A DNA stretch of 64,000 bases from Sphingomonas sp. (GTDB taxonomy: Bacteria > Pseudomonadota > Alphaproteobacteria > Sphingomonadales > Sphingomonadaceae): the NCBI RefSeq assembly GCF_003248515.1, contig NZ_QFOB01000006.1, positions 124,001 through 188,000 of the forward strand, written 5' to 3'. Below, in pieces: positions 45,890-54,095 of the stretch. The first letter of the stretch is position 1; the number at the start of each line of letters is the position of its first letter. The translations under genes and the position numbers were made by a program. Under the pieces are notes generated by a model. The model saw only the letters and a list, made by a program, of their open reading frames with translations, made no database searches and was not told the DNA's origin.

Positions 45890-46011
45890 ATGAAACTTTA
45901 CAGGGGGGACCCCCGACCCTATGTAGCCCGTCCGCTGCCCCATGGGACTTCCAGCCGCAAGGCAGCTTTTTCCGCAACGACTTGCCGTCAGGCATTTGGA
46001 GGTCCCTTGAA
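45890..46011 (+). promoter_or_regulatory. Structured leader of the ornithine/lysine decarboxylase gene (speF-motif candidate)
   Basis: Between 45900 and the start codon lie GGGGGGACCCCC (45903-45914), a hairpin GCTGCC / GGCAGC (45934-45939 and 45961-45966) followed at once by TTTTT, and a small hairpin TGCC-GTCA-GGCA (45983-45994) just before the GGAGGT ribosome-binding site. The middle hairpin plus U-run looks like an intrinsic attenuator. Alphaproteobacterial ornithine decarboxylase genes often carry the conserved speF RNA; placement fits, but I cannot score the motif here. An open frame starting ATG 45890 (MKLYRGDPRP...) crosses the leader and ends inside the gene at 46042. Confidence 0.55.
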
Positions 46012-47238
46012 TTGCACAAGCACCATAGCGCGCTGGGGCTAGCTGCCTCCCCGATCGACAACATCACCGTTGCCGACATCGCTGATCGACGTCCGGTTCA
46101 GCCGGTCACGCTCGTTCGTCCGCACGCCGCCCGCAGGGCCGCCCGGTTCTTCGTGGAGAAGTTCAAGGGCCGTTCGATGTATGCGGTGAAGGCGAATCCC
46201 TCGCCGGATCTGATCCGGATCCTGTGGGAAAGCGGGATCACGCATTTCGACGTCGCCTCGATCGCCGAGGTTCGCCTCGTCGCGTCGATCGCGCCGGAAG
46301 CCACGCTCTGCTTCATGCATCCGGTGAAGGCCGAAGAGGCGATCCGCGAAGCCTATGAGGTTCATGGCGTCCGCACCTTCAGCCTCGATTCGATCGATGA
46401 GCTGGAGAAGATCATGCGCGCCACGGGCGACGCCACCGATCTCACGCTCTGCGTGCGGCTGCGCGTTTCGTCCGATCATTCCAAGCTGAGCCTCGCTTCC
46501 AAGTTCGGCGCCGCGCCGGAGGAGACCAAGGCCCTGCTGTTCGCCGCCCGCCAGGCGGCGGACGCGCTGGGCATCTGCTTCCATGTCGGCAGCCAGGCGA
46601 TGAGCCCGCAGGCCTATGTGCAGGCGCTGGGCCGCGTGAAGCAGGCGATCGTCGAGGCGGCCGTCACGGTGGACGTGATCGATGTGGGCGGCGGTTTTCC
46701 GTCCGTCTATCCGGGCATGACACCGGCGCCGCTGGAAGCCTATTTCGATGCGATCCACGAAGCTTTCGAGGCGCTGCCGGTGAGCTATTCGGCGGAGCTG
46801 TGGGCCGAGCCCGGCCGCGCGCTCTGCGCCGAATATGCGAGCCTGCTGGTGCGGGTGGAGCGTCGCCGTGGCGACCAGCTCTACATCAACGACGGTGCCT
46901 ATGGCGCGCTGTTCGATGCCGCGCATGTCGGCTGGCGTTTCCCGGTCAATCTCGTGCGCGAGCCCGAGAGCGAGGCGAAGGACCTTCCCTTCAGCTTCTA
47001 CGGGCCGACCTGCGACGATATCGATCATATGGCAGGCCCGTTCCTGCTGCCGGCCGATACGCAGCCGGGCGACTATATCGAGATCGGCATGCTCGGCGCC
47101 TATGGCTGCGCGATGCGCACGGGCTTCAACGGCTTCACCGCCGGCGAGACGATCGTGATGGCGGACGAGCCGATGGCGAGTCTCTATGCCGAGATCGAGG
47201 TGGAGCCGAAGCGCTTCTCGAACGTCGTCACTCTGTAA
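46012..47238 (+). CDS. PLP-dependent ornithine/lysine decarboxylase (fold type III)
   Basis: 408 residues of the eukaryote-like ODC family. GRSMYAVKANPSPDLIRILW holds the PLP lysine, VRLRVSSDHSKLSLASKFG, CFHVGSQAMSP and DVGGGFPSVYPG follow, and YGPTCDDIDHM contains the active-site cysteine and aspartates. It should make putrescine from ornithine (or cadaverine from lysine). TTG 46012 is read as the start because GGAGGT lies 8 bases upstream and no ATG fits. The next gene is a deoxyhypusine-synthase-like enzyme that could use the putrescine. Confidence 0.92.
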   Translation: MHKHHSALGLAASPIDNITVADIADRRPVQPVTLVRPHAARRAARFFVEKFKGRSMYAVKANPSPDLIRILWESGITHFDVASIAEVRLVASIAPEATLCFMHPVKAEEAIREAYEVHGVRTFSLDSIDELEKIMRATGDATDLTLCVRLRVSSDHSKLSLASKFGAAPEETKALLFAARQAADALGICFHVGSQAMSPQAYVQALGRVKQAIVEAAVTVDVIDVGGGFPSVYPGMTPAPLEAYFDAIHEAFEALPVSYSAELWAEPGRALCAEYASLLVRVERRRGDQLYINDGAYGALFDAAHVGWRFPVNLVREPESEAKDLPFSFYGPTCDDIDHMAGPFLLPADTQPGDYIEIGMLGAYGCAMRTGFNGFTAGETIVMADEPMASLYAEIEVEPKRFSNVVTL

Positions 47239-47260
47239 TAAGACAAGACCTACACTGTTT

Positions 47261-47311
47261 CGGCTCCCGCTTTGGCGGGAGCCGCTGGACGCCGGATGCT
47301 TCGAGCATCGC
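47261..47311. other. Two hairpins between the decarboxylase and the deoxyhypusine-synthase-like gene
   Basis: CGGCTCCCGC-TTTG-GCGGGAGCCG (47261-47284) is a perfect 10-base-pair hairpin; GATGCT-TCG-AGCATC (47297-47311) follows. No T-run is attached, so they may protect mRNA ends or adjust expression rather than terminate. The flank CCCCAGAATGACGG resembles dispersed repeats. Confidence 0.6.
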
Positions 47312-47372
47312 GGCGCCGTTCGGGTTTCCACGTCCCCAGAATGACGGCGGATCACCGGGAATGAGGGTTTCC

Positions 47373-48422
47373 ATGACCGACAAGATCAACGACACGCGCA
47401 AGGCCGAACTGCTGTCCACCGTGGTGGAGCATGTTGACATCACCAGCTTCGATGCGCGCCCGATCATCGATGCCATGGGCAAGATGAGCTTCACGAGCCG
47501 CGACCTCGCGCGCGCGACCGGCATCTACAACGACATGCTGGCGGATCCCGACTGCACGATCTTCCTCGTGATCGCGGGCTCCACCTCCGCCGGTGGCTGC
47601 ATGGATGCCTATGCCGAGCTGGTGAAGAATGGCATGGTCGACGGTATCGTCGCCACCGGCGCCACGATCGTCGACATGGATTTCTTCGAAGGCCTTGGCC
47701 ACAAACATTATCAGGCCAAGGAAATCCCCGACGACGATACGCTGCGCTCGCTGCTGATCGATCGCATCTACGATACCTATATCGACGAGGAAGACCTCCA
47801 GAACGTCGACCACACGATCTTCGAAATCGCCGAGACGCTGGAGCCCAAGGCCTATTCCTCGCGCGCCTTCATCCGCGAGATGGGCAAGTATCTGGTCGAG
47901 CATGGCAAGAAGGACAACAGCCTCGTCAAGCTCGCCTATGAGCATGACGTGCCGATCTTCTGCCCGGCCTTCACGGACAGCTCGGCCGGCTTCGGCCTCG
48001 TCAAGCATCAGGTCGATGCCATGAAGGCGGGCAAGCCCTATCTCACGATCGACAGCATCGCGGACTTCCGCGAACTGACCGACATCAAGATCAAGGGCGG
48101 CACTTCGGGCCTGCTGATGATAGGCGGCGGCGTGCCCAAGAACTTCATCCAGGATACGGTCGTCTGCGCCGAAATCCTCGGCCATGACGATGTCGAGGTG
48201 CACAAATATGCGGTGCAGATCACCGTGGCGGACGTGCGCGACGGCGCCTGCTCCTCTTCGACCCTCCAGGAGGCGGCCAGCTGGGGCAAGGTGAACACCG
48301 GCATCGAGCAGATGGTGTTTGCGGAAGCCGGATCGGTGATCCCGCTGCTGGCGTCGGACGCCTATCATCGCGGCCACTGGAAGAACCGCCCGAAGCGCGC
48401 CTGGGCGAAACTGTTCGCCTGA
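47373..48422 (+). CDS. Deoxyhypusine-synthase-like enzyme, likely homospermidine synthase
   Basis: 349 residues of the deoxyhypusine synthase family: FLVIAGSTSAGGCMDAYAEL (NAD site), GIVATGATIVDMDFFEGLG, VPIFCPAFTDSSAGFGL and EAASWGKVNTG, whose lysine corresponds to the catalytic one. Bacteria lack eIF5A, and bacterial homologues have been tied to homospermidine or related polyamine synthesis. With the decarboxylase upstream it would turn putrescine into homospermidine, the polyamine typical of Sphingomonas; that last step is inference. ATG 47373 is chosen for spacing after GAGGG; ATG 47361 is in frame. Confidence 0.88.
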   Translation: MTDKINDTRKAELLSTVVEHVDITSFDARPIIDAMGKMSFTSRDLARATGIYNDMLADPDCTIFLVIAGSTSAGGCMDAYAELVKNGMVDGIVATGATIVDMDFFEGLGHKHYQAKEIPDDDTLRSLLIDRIYDTYIDEEDLQNVDHTIFEIAETLEPKAYSSRAFIREMGKYLVEHGKKDNSLVKLAYEHDVPIFCPAFTDSSAGFGLVKHQVDAMKAGKPYLTIDSIADFRELTDIKIKGGTSGLLMIGGGVPKNFIQDTVVCAEILGHDDVEVHKYAVQITVADVRDGACSSSTLQEAASWGKVNTGIEQMVFAEAGSVIPLLASDAYHRGHWKNRPKRAWAKLFA

Positions 48423-48454
48423 CGGACGCAACGGCTGGACAGCATGCGTCCGGC

Positions 48455-48495
48455 CATGCACTCCTCCTTCCCGCACCAGGGGGGAGGAGTGCATG
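48455..48495 (+). promoter_or_regulatory. Long hairpin enclosing the ribosome-binding site and start codon of the next gene
   Basis: CATGCACTCCTCC (48455-48467) pairs exactly with GGAGGAGTGCATG (48483-48495); wobble and CC/GG pairs extend it inward to a loop of about 7 bases. The right arm contains both the GGGGAGGAG ribosome-binding site and the ATG at 48493. If transcription begins upstream of it, translation would be blocked until the stem opens. Confidence 0.7.
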
Positions 48496-49074
48496 CTGCC
48501 TTTGTGGCTGTGGAGTTCGGTCGTGGCGGCGACAGTGCCGGTGTCGCCGGCGACCCCCGACATACGTGTAACCCGCGCGACCCAGCTTTTCGATCAGCTG
48601 TGCCTGAAAGCCTTTCCCAGCGATGCCGCCCTCGATGATGCGGCCAAGAGCATGGGCGCGATCGCGCTGACGCCCGATCAGGTGAAGGTGACTCTGGTCA
48701 ACGATCCCGGACGCGGATGGGCTCTCGGGGAAAACGGCACCACCTATCTGATCTTCCTCGAACTTCCTCCCTTCCACGCCTGCTCCGTGCGATGGAGCAT
48801 GCCCGAAGGTGAAATCGATCTCGGCGAATATCGCGCGCTGATCGAAAACGAGAAGACGGCGCGCGCCGGCTTCACCACCATCCATGAATTCGATCGGGAC
48901 GCGGGCGACATTCATATTCACGCTGTCGGAGAACAGCGCATCTTGCCCGAGGGCGGATCGGAGGCGCTTCTTCTGTTCGATCAGCGGGTGATCGATCCGG
49001 CGCGGCGCGCGCGGGGCGAAACCGCGACGAACTGGCGATTCGTCCGCCAGTTCGCCGGGCCGGGTGCTCCCTGA
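48493..49074 (+). CDS. Exported protein of unknown function (NMCC_0638-like)
   Basis: 193 residues. A short signal-like N terminus (MLPLWLWSSVVAATVPVSPA) is followed by TQLFDQLCLKAFPSDAALDD, DPGRGWALGE and ELPPFHACSVRW, a pattern I associate weakly with the NMCC_0638 family. Two cysteines could form a disulfide. No enzyme motif. The start sits in a hairpin. Confidence 0.7.
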   Translation: MLPLWLWSSVVAATVPVSPATPDIRVTRATQLFDQLCLKAFPSDAALDDAAKSMGAIALTPDQVKVTLVNDPGRGWALGENGTTYLIFLELPPFHACSVRWSMPEGEIDLGEYRALIENEKTARAGFTTIHEFDRDAGDIHIHAVGEQRILPEGGSEALLLFDQRVIDPARRARGETATNWRFVRQFAGPGAP

Positions 49075-49139
49075 AAACGCGATCGCGAAGCGGCTTACGG
49101 CAGGAAGGAACCCGGCGGCGATGTGCGCGTCCCTTCCGG

Positions 49140-50339
49140 ATGCGCATCCTCCTCCCCTTTCTCGCCATTTCCGCTTTCTCTTTTCCCGCGATCGCGGCGG
49201 AGCCCGTTCGCCTGATCGTATCCGGCACGCAGGTCGAGCCCTCCAGCGGGCAGGTGACGCTCGATATCGTCGCGATCAACGCCTCCGCCTCGTCTGCCGA
49301 TTTCACGGCCCCGGGCGAAATCTCCGCCTCGCTCAAGAGCGCGGACGGCCGGAACGACACGATCATGCTCCGCCCCTCCACCCGGCCCGATCGCCGGACC
49401 ATCCCCGCCTCGGGTTTCGCGGCGCTGCGCTACGCGGGCGTGCTGCCGACGGGCACGGGGCCGGGCGTGCTCTCCCTCGCTTTGCCCGACGCGCCAATCA
49501 TCGCGCTGAACATTCCGGCCGGATCGCCCTCGCCCGAACCGATCCAGGTGGCCACCGCCACGAACGCCAGCGCCCCTTCCCCCGCGCCCGCCCTCCCGCC
49601 GCCGGCCGCTCCGCCCTCGACCGGATCGCCGCGCGACAATCCCCTGCTGGCCAATCTTTCCGCCTATGAGCCGATGTACTTCGTCTACGGCCCCGGCACG
49701 GATACGGCCGCGCGCATCCAGATCAGCCTGAAATATCAATTGTTCGGCCGGCGTGGAAACTGGCTGGACGGCATCAACTTCGCCTACACACAGCGCATGT
49801 TCTGGGACATCGAGGAGGCAAGCTCGCCCTTTCGCGATGTCAATTACATGCCGGAACTGTTCTATCTGGTGCCGCCCCGCGCCGTGAGCGATGGGCTGTC
49901 GATCGGTGGCCGCTTCGGCGCGCGGCACGAATCCAACGGGCGCGACGGGGATGCCTCTCGCACGCTCAACACATTGTATGTGCAGCCCGAGGCCACGATC
50001 CCGATCGGCCGCTTTTCGCTCACGCTCGGGCCGCGCGCCTGGGTCTATGTCGGGCGGCAGGACGGCAATGAGGATATCGAACGCTATCGCGGGCATACCG
50101 GCCTCTATGCGGCGTTCGGCGAGGATGACGGATTGCGGCTGAGCCTTACCAGTCGCTTCGCCTTCGGCAGCGGCAAGGGGGCGGTGGACGGCACGCTTTC
50201 CTATCCGCTCCCCAAAATGTGGGCATCCGGCCCGCAACTCTATCTGATCGCGCAGGGCTTCACCGGCTATGGCGAAAGCCTGCTCGATTATGATCGGCGG
50301 CAGACGCGCCTGCGCCTCGGCTTCGGGATAACACGCTGA
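49140..50339 (+). CDS. pldA: Outer-membrane phospholipase A
   Basis: 399 residues, longer than classical PldA. A signal peptide and an N-terminal beta domain with a Pro/Ala linker (about 30-165) precede the barrel (YFVYGPGTDT, ISLKYQLFGRRGNWLDG, FAYTQRMFWD, SSPFRDVNYMPELFY). The catalytic site is RHESNGRDG (H263, S265) with the asparagine of TLNTLYVQ, the His-Ser-Asn triad of PldA. It cleaves phospholipids misplaced in the outer leaflet. The extra N-terminal domain is seen in alphaproteobacterial forms; role unknown. Confidence 0.9.
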   Translation: MRILLPFLAISAFSFPAIAAEPVRLIVSGTQVEPSSGQVTLDIVAINASASSADFTAPGEISASLKSADGRNDTIMLRPSTRPDRRTIPASGFAALRYAGVLPTGTGPGVLSLALPDAPIIALNIPAGSPSPEPIQVATATNASAPSPAPALPPPAAPPSTGSPRDNPLLANLSAYEPMYFVYGPGTDTAARIQISLKYQLFGRRGNWLDGINFAYTQRMFWDIEEASSPFRDVNYMPELFYLVPPRAVSDGLSIGGRFGARHESNGRDGDASRTLNTLYVQPEATIPIGRFSLTLGPRAWVYVGRQDGNEDIERYRGHTGLYAAFGEDDGLRLSLTSRFAFGSGKGAVDGTLSYPLPKMWASGPQLYLIAQGFTGYGESLLDYDRRQTRLRLGFGITR

Positions 50340-50434
50340 CAATTCCCCGTGGTCAATATATCCCTAAGATGATCGGCAAATCACCGTTTTACGCCAAACA
50401 ATTTCTGCCATCATGGGGGTGATGATTCGTCAGA

Positions 50435-50456
50435 TTTTACCGATCCTTTGGTAAAA
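50435..50456. promoter_or_regulatory. Inverted repeat upstream of the PEPxxWA protein gene
   Basis: TTTTACC / GGTAAAA, 7-base perfect arms, spacer GATCCTTT, about 50 bases before the gene. It could be an operator or hairpin; the regulator is unknown. Confidence 0.4.
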
Positions 50457-50505
50457 CCTGCTCGACAGGGTACAATATCACCGAATCATAAGACGGGAGA
50501 TGCCT

Positions 50506-51264
50506 GTGGGGTGGCTTCGCTCTCTGGTGCCGACAATTGCGGCAGCGTCGATTTTTCTCGCCGGCGGCACCGCCGCGCAGGCCACAACCTATATTCTGGA
50601 CGTGCAGGCCCGTGTGGCACAGGTCGGCTATTCCTCGATGGGATCGCCCACCATCGATTATACGGGGCCAAGCCAGTTCCACGTGGGCGATATGCTGCAC
50701 CTGACGGCCACGTTCGACACGGACGACGCCACACCGCAGGGCGGGCCGCCCGCAGACCAGCGCAGCTATGCGATACCGGGATCCGCCGCGATGACGGCCG
50801 GCACATACAGCACGGCCTTCTCCTCCCTGTCCCTCCTTCTGTGGAACGACCGGATATCCTCCGGCCTGCCGCCACGCGACCGGCAGTCCTTCACCTTCGT
50901 CAACGATCCGGTGCCCGGCGCCCCGCCATTCGGCGCTGCCGATGGCATCAGGAAGACCGAGACGCTCACCTTCATCGCCTATGACGACAGCGCGACGGCG
51001 CTGGCCGGCGTCTCGCTCGCGGATCTGGTGTCGGGCGGGTTCAACACGCTGCTGCTGAACTATAATCTCGCCATCTATTCCGGCGTGGACGGCAGCTATG
51101 CCGAGCAGGTCTTCGCGGCCACGGACAGGGTTTCCTTCACGCTGACGGCCGTGCCGGAGCCAGCCGGATGGGCGATGATGGTCGCGGGCTTCGGGCTGAT
51201 CGGCGCCGGATTGCGACGGCAACCGCGCCTTTCGTCCACCCTTCTGCCGGTCATGGCGGGATAG
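50506..51264 (+). CDS. PEPxxWA-CTERM sorting-domain protein
   Basis: 252 residues: a signal peptide (WLRSLVPTIAAASIFLAGG...), a beta-rich domain of unknown role, and the C-terminal sorting signal VPEPAGWAMMVAGFGLIGAG followed by arginines. This is the sphingomonad PEPxxWA form of PEP-CTERM, handled by an exosortase not seen here. GTG 50506 is chosen because GGGAG ends 6 bases upstream; ATG 50500 touches that ribosome-binding site and is less likely. Confidence 0.87.
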   Translation: MGWLRSLVPTIAAASIFLAGGTAAQATTYILDVQARVAQVGYSSMGSPTIDYTGPSQFHVGDMLHLTATFDTDDATPQGGPPADQRSYAIPGSAAMTAGTYSTAFSSLSLLLWNDRISSGLPPRDRQSFTFVNDPVPGAPPFGAADGIRKTETLTFIAYDDSATALAGVSLADLVSGGFNTLLLNYNLAIYSGVDGSYAEQVFAATDRVSFTLTAVPEPAGWAMMVAGFGLIGAGLRRQPRLSSTLLPVMAG

Positions 51265-51489
51265 CGAAGCCCTCGCTTATTCGGCAGCCGCGGAAAAGGC
51301 GGGCGGATCGGATGACGGATGACCGTGACCGTCCGGGGCTGGCCCGAACCGGCGAAACTGTCCGCGAGAGAATCCAGATCCGGAAGCGTCACCGCCCCGC
51401 AATTCAGGCACCACAGCTTCTGCGCTGATGCTCGGGCGTCGCAGAGCGGGCCGTCTCGAGGGCCAGCCCGAACTCCGAGAGCAGCAGGA

Positions 51490-52935
51490 TCAGTCGGCCG
51501 ATGTCACCAGTTCGCGCACGTCGGTAAGGCGACCAGTGACGGCCGCCGCCGCCGCCATGGCGGGCGAGAGCAGATGCGTGCGCGATCCCGGCCCCTGACG
51601 GCCGACGAAGTTGCGGTTGGAGGTCGATGCGCAGCGCTCGCCCGCCGGCACCTTGTCCGGGTTCATCGCGAGGCACATCGAGCAGCCGGGCTCGCGCCAC
51701 TGGAAGCCAGCCTCGATGAAGATGCGGTCCAGCCCCTCTGCCTCGGCCTGGCGCTTCACGAGGCCCGATCCGGGCACGACGAGCGCCTGGCGGATATTGT
51801 CGGCCACCTTGCGCCCCTTGGCCACGGCGGCGGCGGCGCGCAGATCCTCGATGCGGCTGTTGGTGCAACTGCCGATGAAGATATTCTCGACCGAAACGTC
51901 CTGCATCCGCGTGCCGGGAGCGAGCCCCATATAGGCCAGGCTCTTGCGCGCGGCCTCCTGCTTGGAAGGATCGGCGAAGCTTTCGGGATCGGGGATCACG
52001 CCGGTGATCGCCACCACATCCTCGGGGCTGGTGCCCCAGGTCAGGTTCGGCGCGATATCGTTCGCATCCAGCAGCACCACCTCATGGTAGCGGGCCTGCG
52101 CATCGGTGGGCAGCGTGCGCCACCATTCCAGCGCGCGCTCCCACTCCGCGCCCGAAGGCGCCATCGGCCGGCCCTTCAGATAGGCGAACGTCGTCTCGTC
52201 GGGCGCGATCAGGCCGGAGCGCGCGCCATGCTCGATCGCCATGTTGGAAACGGTCAGCCGTCCCTCGATCGACATGTCGCGGATCACCGAGCCCGTATAT
52301 TCGACGACATAGCCGGTGCCACCGGCGGCCCCCAGCCTGCCGACGATCGCGAGGATCACGTCCTTGGGGGAAACGCCGAAGCCCAGCGTGCCATCGACGC
52401 GGATCTCCATCGATTTCGACTGCTTCAGCTGCAACGTCTGCGTGGCGAGCACATGCTCCACCTCGGACGTGCCGATGCCGAAGGCCAGAGCGCCCAGGCC
52501 GCCATGCGCGGCCGTGTGGCTGTCGCCGCAGACGAGCGTGGTGCCCGGCAGCGAGAAACCCTGCTCCGGCCCCACGACATGGACGATGCCCTGCTCTGCC
52601 TTCAGCGCATCGATATAGGGAACACCGAATTCGGCCACGTTGGCGCGCAACGTCGCCAGTTGCTGCGCCGATTCGGGATCCGCGATCGGCAGCGGGCGGC
52701 CTTCGGCATCCACCCGCGCGGTGGTGGGCAGATTATGATCCGGCACTGCGAGCGTGAGATCGGGGCGGCGCACCGGACGGCCCGCCACGCGAAGCCCCTC
52801 GAACGCCTGCGGGCTCGTCACCTCATGTACGAGGTGGCGATCGATATAGACGAGGCAGGTGCCGTCGTCGCGCCGCGAGACGACATGCGCGTCCCAGATC
52901 TTTTCGTAGAGCGTGCGGGGGGCGGAAGTGGACAT
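51490..52935 (-). CDS. leuC: 3-isopropylmalate dehydratase large subunit
   Basis: Isomerises isopropylmalate in leucine synthesis. 481 residues, aconitase fold. The 4Fe-4S cysteines are in VCGDSHTAAHG, FIGSCTNSRIEDL and GCSMCLAMNPD; SNRNFVGRQG is conserved. LeuC needs LeuD; no leuD lies next to it. ATG 52935 is preferred to ATG 52947. The 225 bases downstream show no convincing gene. Confidence 0.96.
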   Translation of the reverse strand: MSTSAPRTLYEKIWDAHVVSRRDDGTCLVYIDRHLVHEVTSPQAFEGLRVAGRPVRRPDLTLAVPDHNLPTTARVDAEGRPLPIADPESAQQLATLRANVAEFGVPYIDALKAEQGIVHVVGPEQGFSLPGTTLVCGDSHTAAHGGLGALAFGIGTSEVEHVLATQTLQLKQSKSMEIRVDGTLGFGVSPKDVILAIVGRLGAAGGTGYVVEYTGSVIRDMSIEGRLTVSNMAIEHGARSGLIAPDETTFAYLKGRPMAPSGAEWERALEWWRTLPTDAQARYHEVVLLDANDIAPNLTWGTSPEDVVAITGVIPDPESFADPSKQEAARKSLAYMGLAPGTRMQDVSVENIFIGSCTNSRIEDLRAAAAVAKGRKVADNIRQALVVPGSGLVKRQAEAEGLDRIFIEAGFQWREPGCSMCLAMNPDKVPAGERCASTSNRNFVGRQGPGSRTHLLSPAMAAAAAVTGRLTDVRELVTSAD

Positions 52936-53014
52936 GGGCGCGCACATAGGCGCGCCGATGGCGGAAGGCCAGATGGCGCAGCTTCATTTCGGCAAGCGCC
53001 CGCTTTCCGAAAGA

Positions 53015-53974
53015 TCAGGTGCCCACCTGCTCCTTCGGCGAAACATAATCCGCGTCATGGGCGAAGGGCAGCGCCGCACCGGTGCGGAGCGCCGCCAGCA
53101 CGCCGGCGAAATCGGTGGCGCAGCGGAATCCCAGTTCGCGCTCCGCCAGGCCCGCATCATAGACCCGATCGATCGTCTCCGGCAGCGCCCAGCCAGCACG
53201 CGCATAGAGATATTCGGCATCGGGGAAGAGGCGTGCGATCACGGCGCGCGCGTCGCGCTTCAGTTCGCCGGCATCGCTCCGGGCGAAGGGCGTGGGCGCG
53301 GAGAGGATGTAGGTGCCAAAGCCGATGCCGGGCGCGCGATCCAGCGCCGCGACATGCGCGGCCGCCGCATCTTCCGCGGTCAGGCGGCGATGGAGCAGCT
53401 CGTTGGCCTTCATATTCTCGCCCGAAAGCGCGCGGTGGGTATCGTCATCCTCGGGAAAGAAGCGGCCGGTGCGCAGGATCAGGACGGGCAGGCCCCGCTC
53501 GTCATGGAAGAGACGGCAAAGCTCCTCGGCGGCGCGTTTGGTCACGCCATAGATGTTGCGCGGCAGCAGTGGGCTCAGGCTTTCGTCCAGCCAAGCGGCT
53601 TCGCCGCCTTGCCCTTCGCGGATGGCGGTGGAGATCATCAGCGATGTGGTGGAAGTGAAGACGAAGCGGCTCGCGCCGGTGCGCGCCGCCGCCTCCAGCA
53701 GCGCGAGCGTGCCTGTGACATTCACGTCCACGAACGCCTGTACCGGATAACGCGCGATATCCGGCTTGTGGAGCGCGCCGGCATGCAGGACGGCCTCGAA
53801 GCCGTGCGCATCGAACAACCGATCGACGAGCCCGCGATCCGCGACCGATCCGATCACCCGGGTATGCGCGCCGGGCCCGATATCGAGCCCCACCACATCA
53901 TCTCCGCGCGCATCCAGCAGGGGCGCGAGATGGCGGCCGAGCCAGCCGGAGGAGCCGGTGAGCAGGATCTTCAT
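53015..53974 (-). CDS. NAD(P)-dependent sugar epimerase/reductase (extended SDR)
   Basis: 319 residues. ILLTGSSGWLGRHLAPLL is the Rossmann GxxGxxG motif, FVFTSTTSL and NIYGVTKRAAEEL supply the Ser and YxxxK catalytic residues. It acts on a nucleotide sugar or similar substrate; which one is not readable. Its stop lies 80 bases before the leuC start on the same strand. Confidence 0.88.
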   Translation of the reverse strand: MKILLTGSSGWLGRHLAPLLDARGDDVVGLDIGPGAHTRVIGSVADRGLVDRLFDAHGFEAVLHAGALHKPDIARYPVQAFVDVNVTGTLALLEAAARTGASRFVFTSTTSLMISTAIREGQGGEAAWLDESLSPLLPRNIYGVTKRAAEELCRLFHDERGLPVLILRTGRFFPEDDDTHRALSGENMKANELLHRRLTAEDAAAAHVAALDRAPGIGFGTYILSAPTPFARSDAGELKRDARAVIARLFPDAEYLYARAGWALPETIDRVYDAGLAERELGFRCATDFAGVLAALRTGAALPFAHDADYVSPKEQVGT

Positions 53975-54095
53975 GCGCCGGGCTTATGGGCTCGCGCGTC
54001 TCCCGTCATCTGCAACCTGCGTCGCACCCGTCCCTTTCGGGCGAGGAGCCGGCGTGCTCCCGCACCCGCCCGAATGCGGACGCGCGGCCCCGCCC

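Noticed and set aside
47261..47284. A transcription terminator after the decarboxylase gene
   Set aside because: The hairpin is perfect but no T-run follows on either strand; kept only as a hairpin.
51096..51480. A possible small minus-strand protein containing WCLNCGAV downstream of leuC
   Set aside because: No convincing start or ribosome-binding site, overlaps the PEPxxWA gene, and the cysteine spacing fits no family I know.
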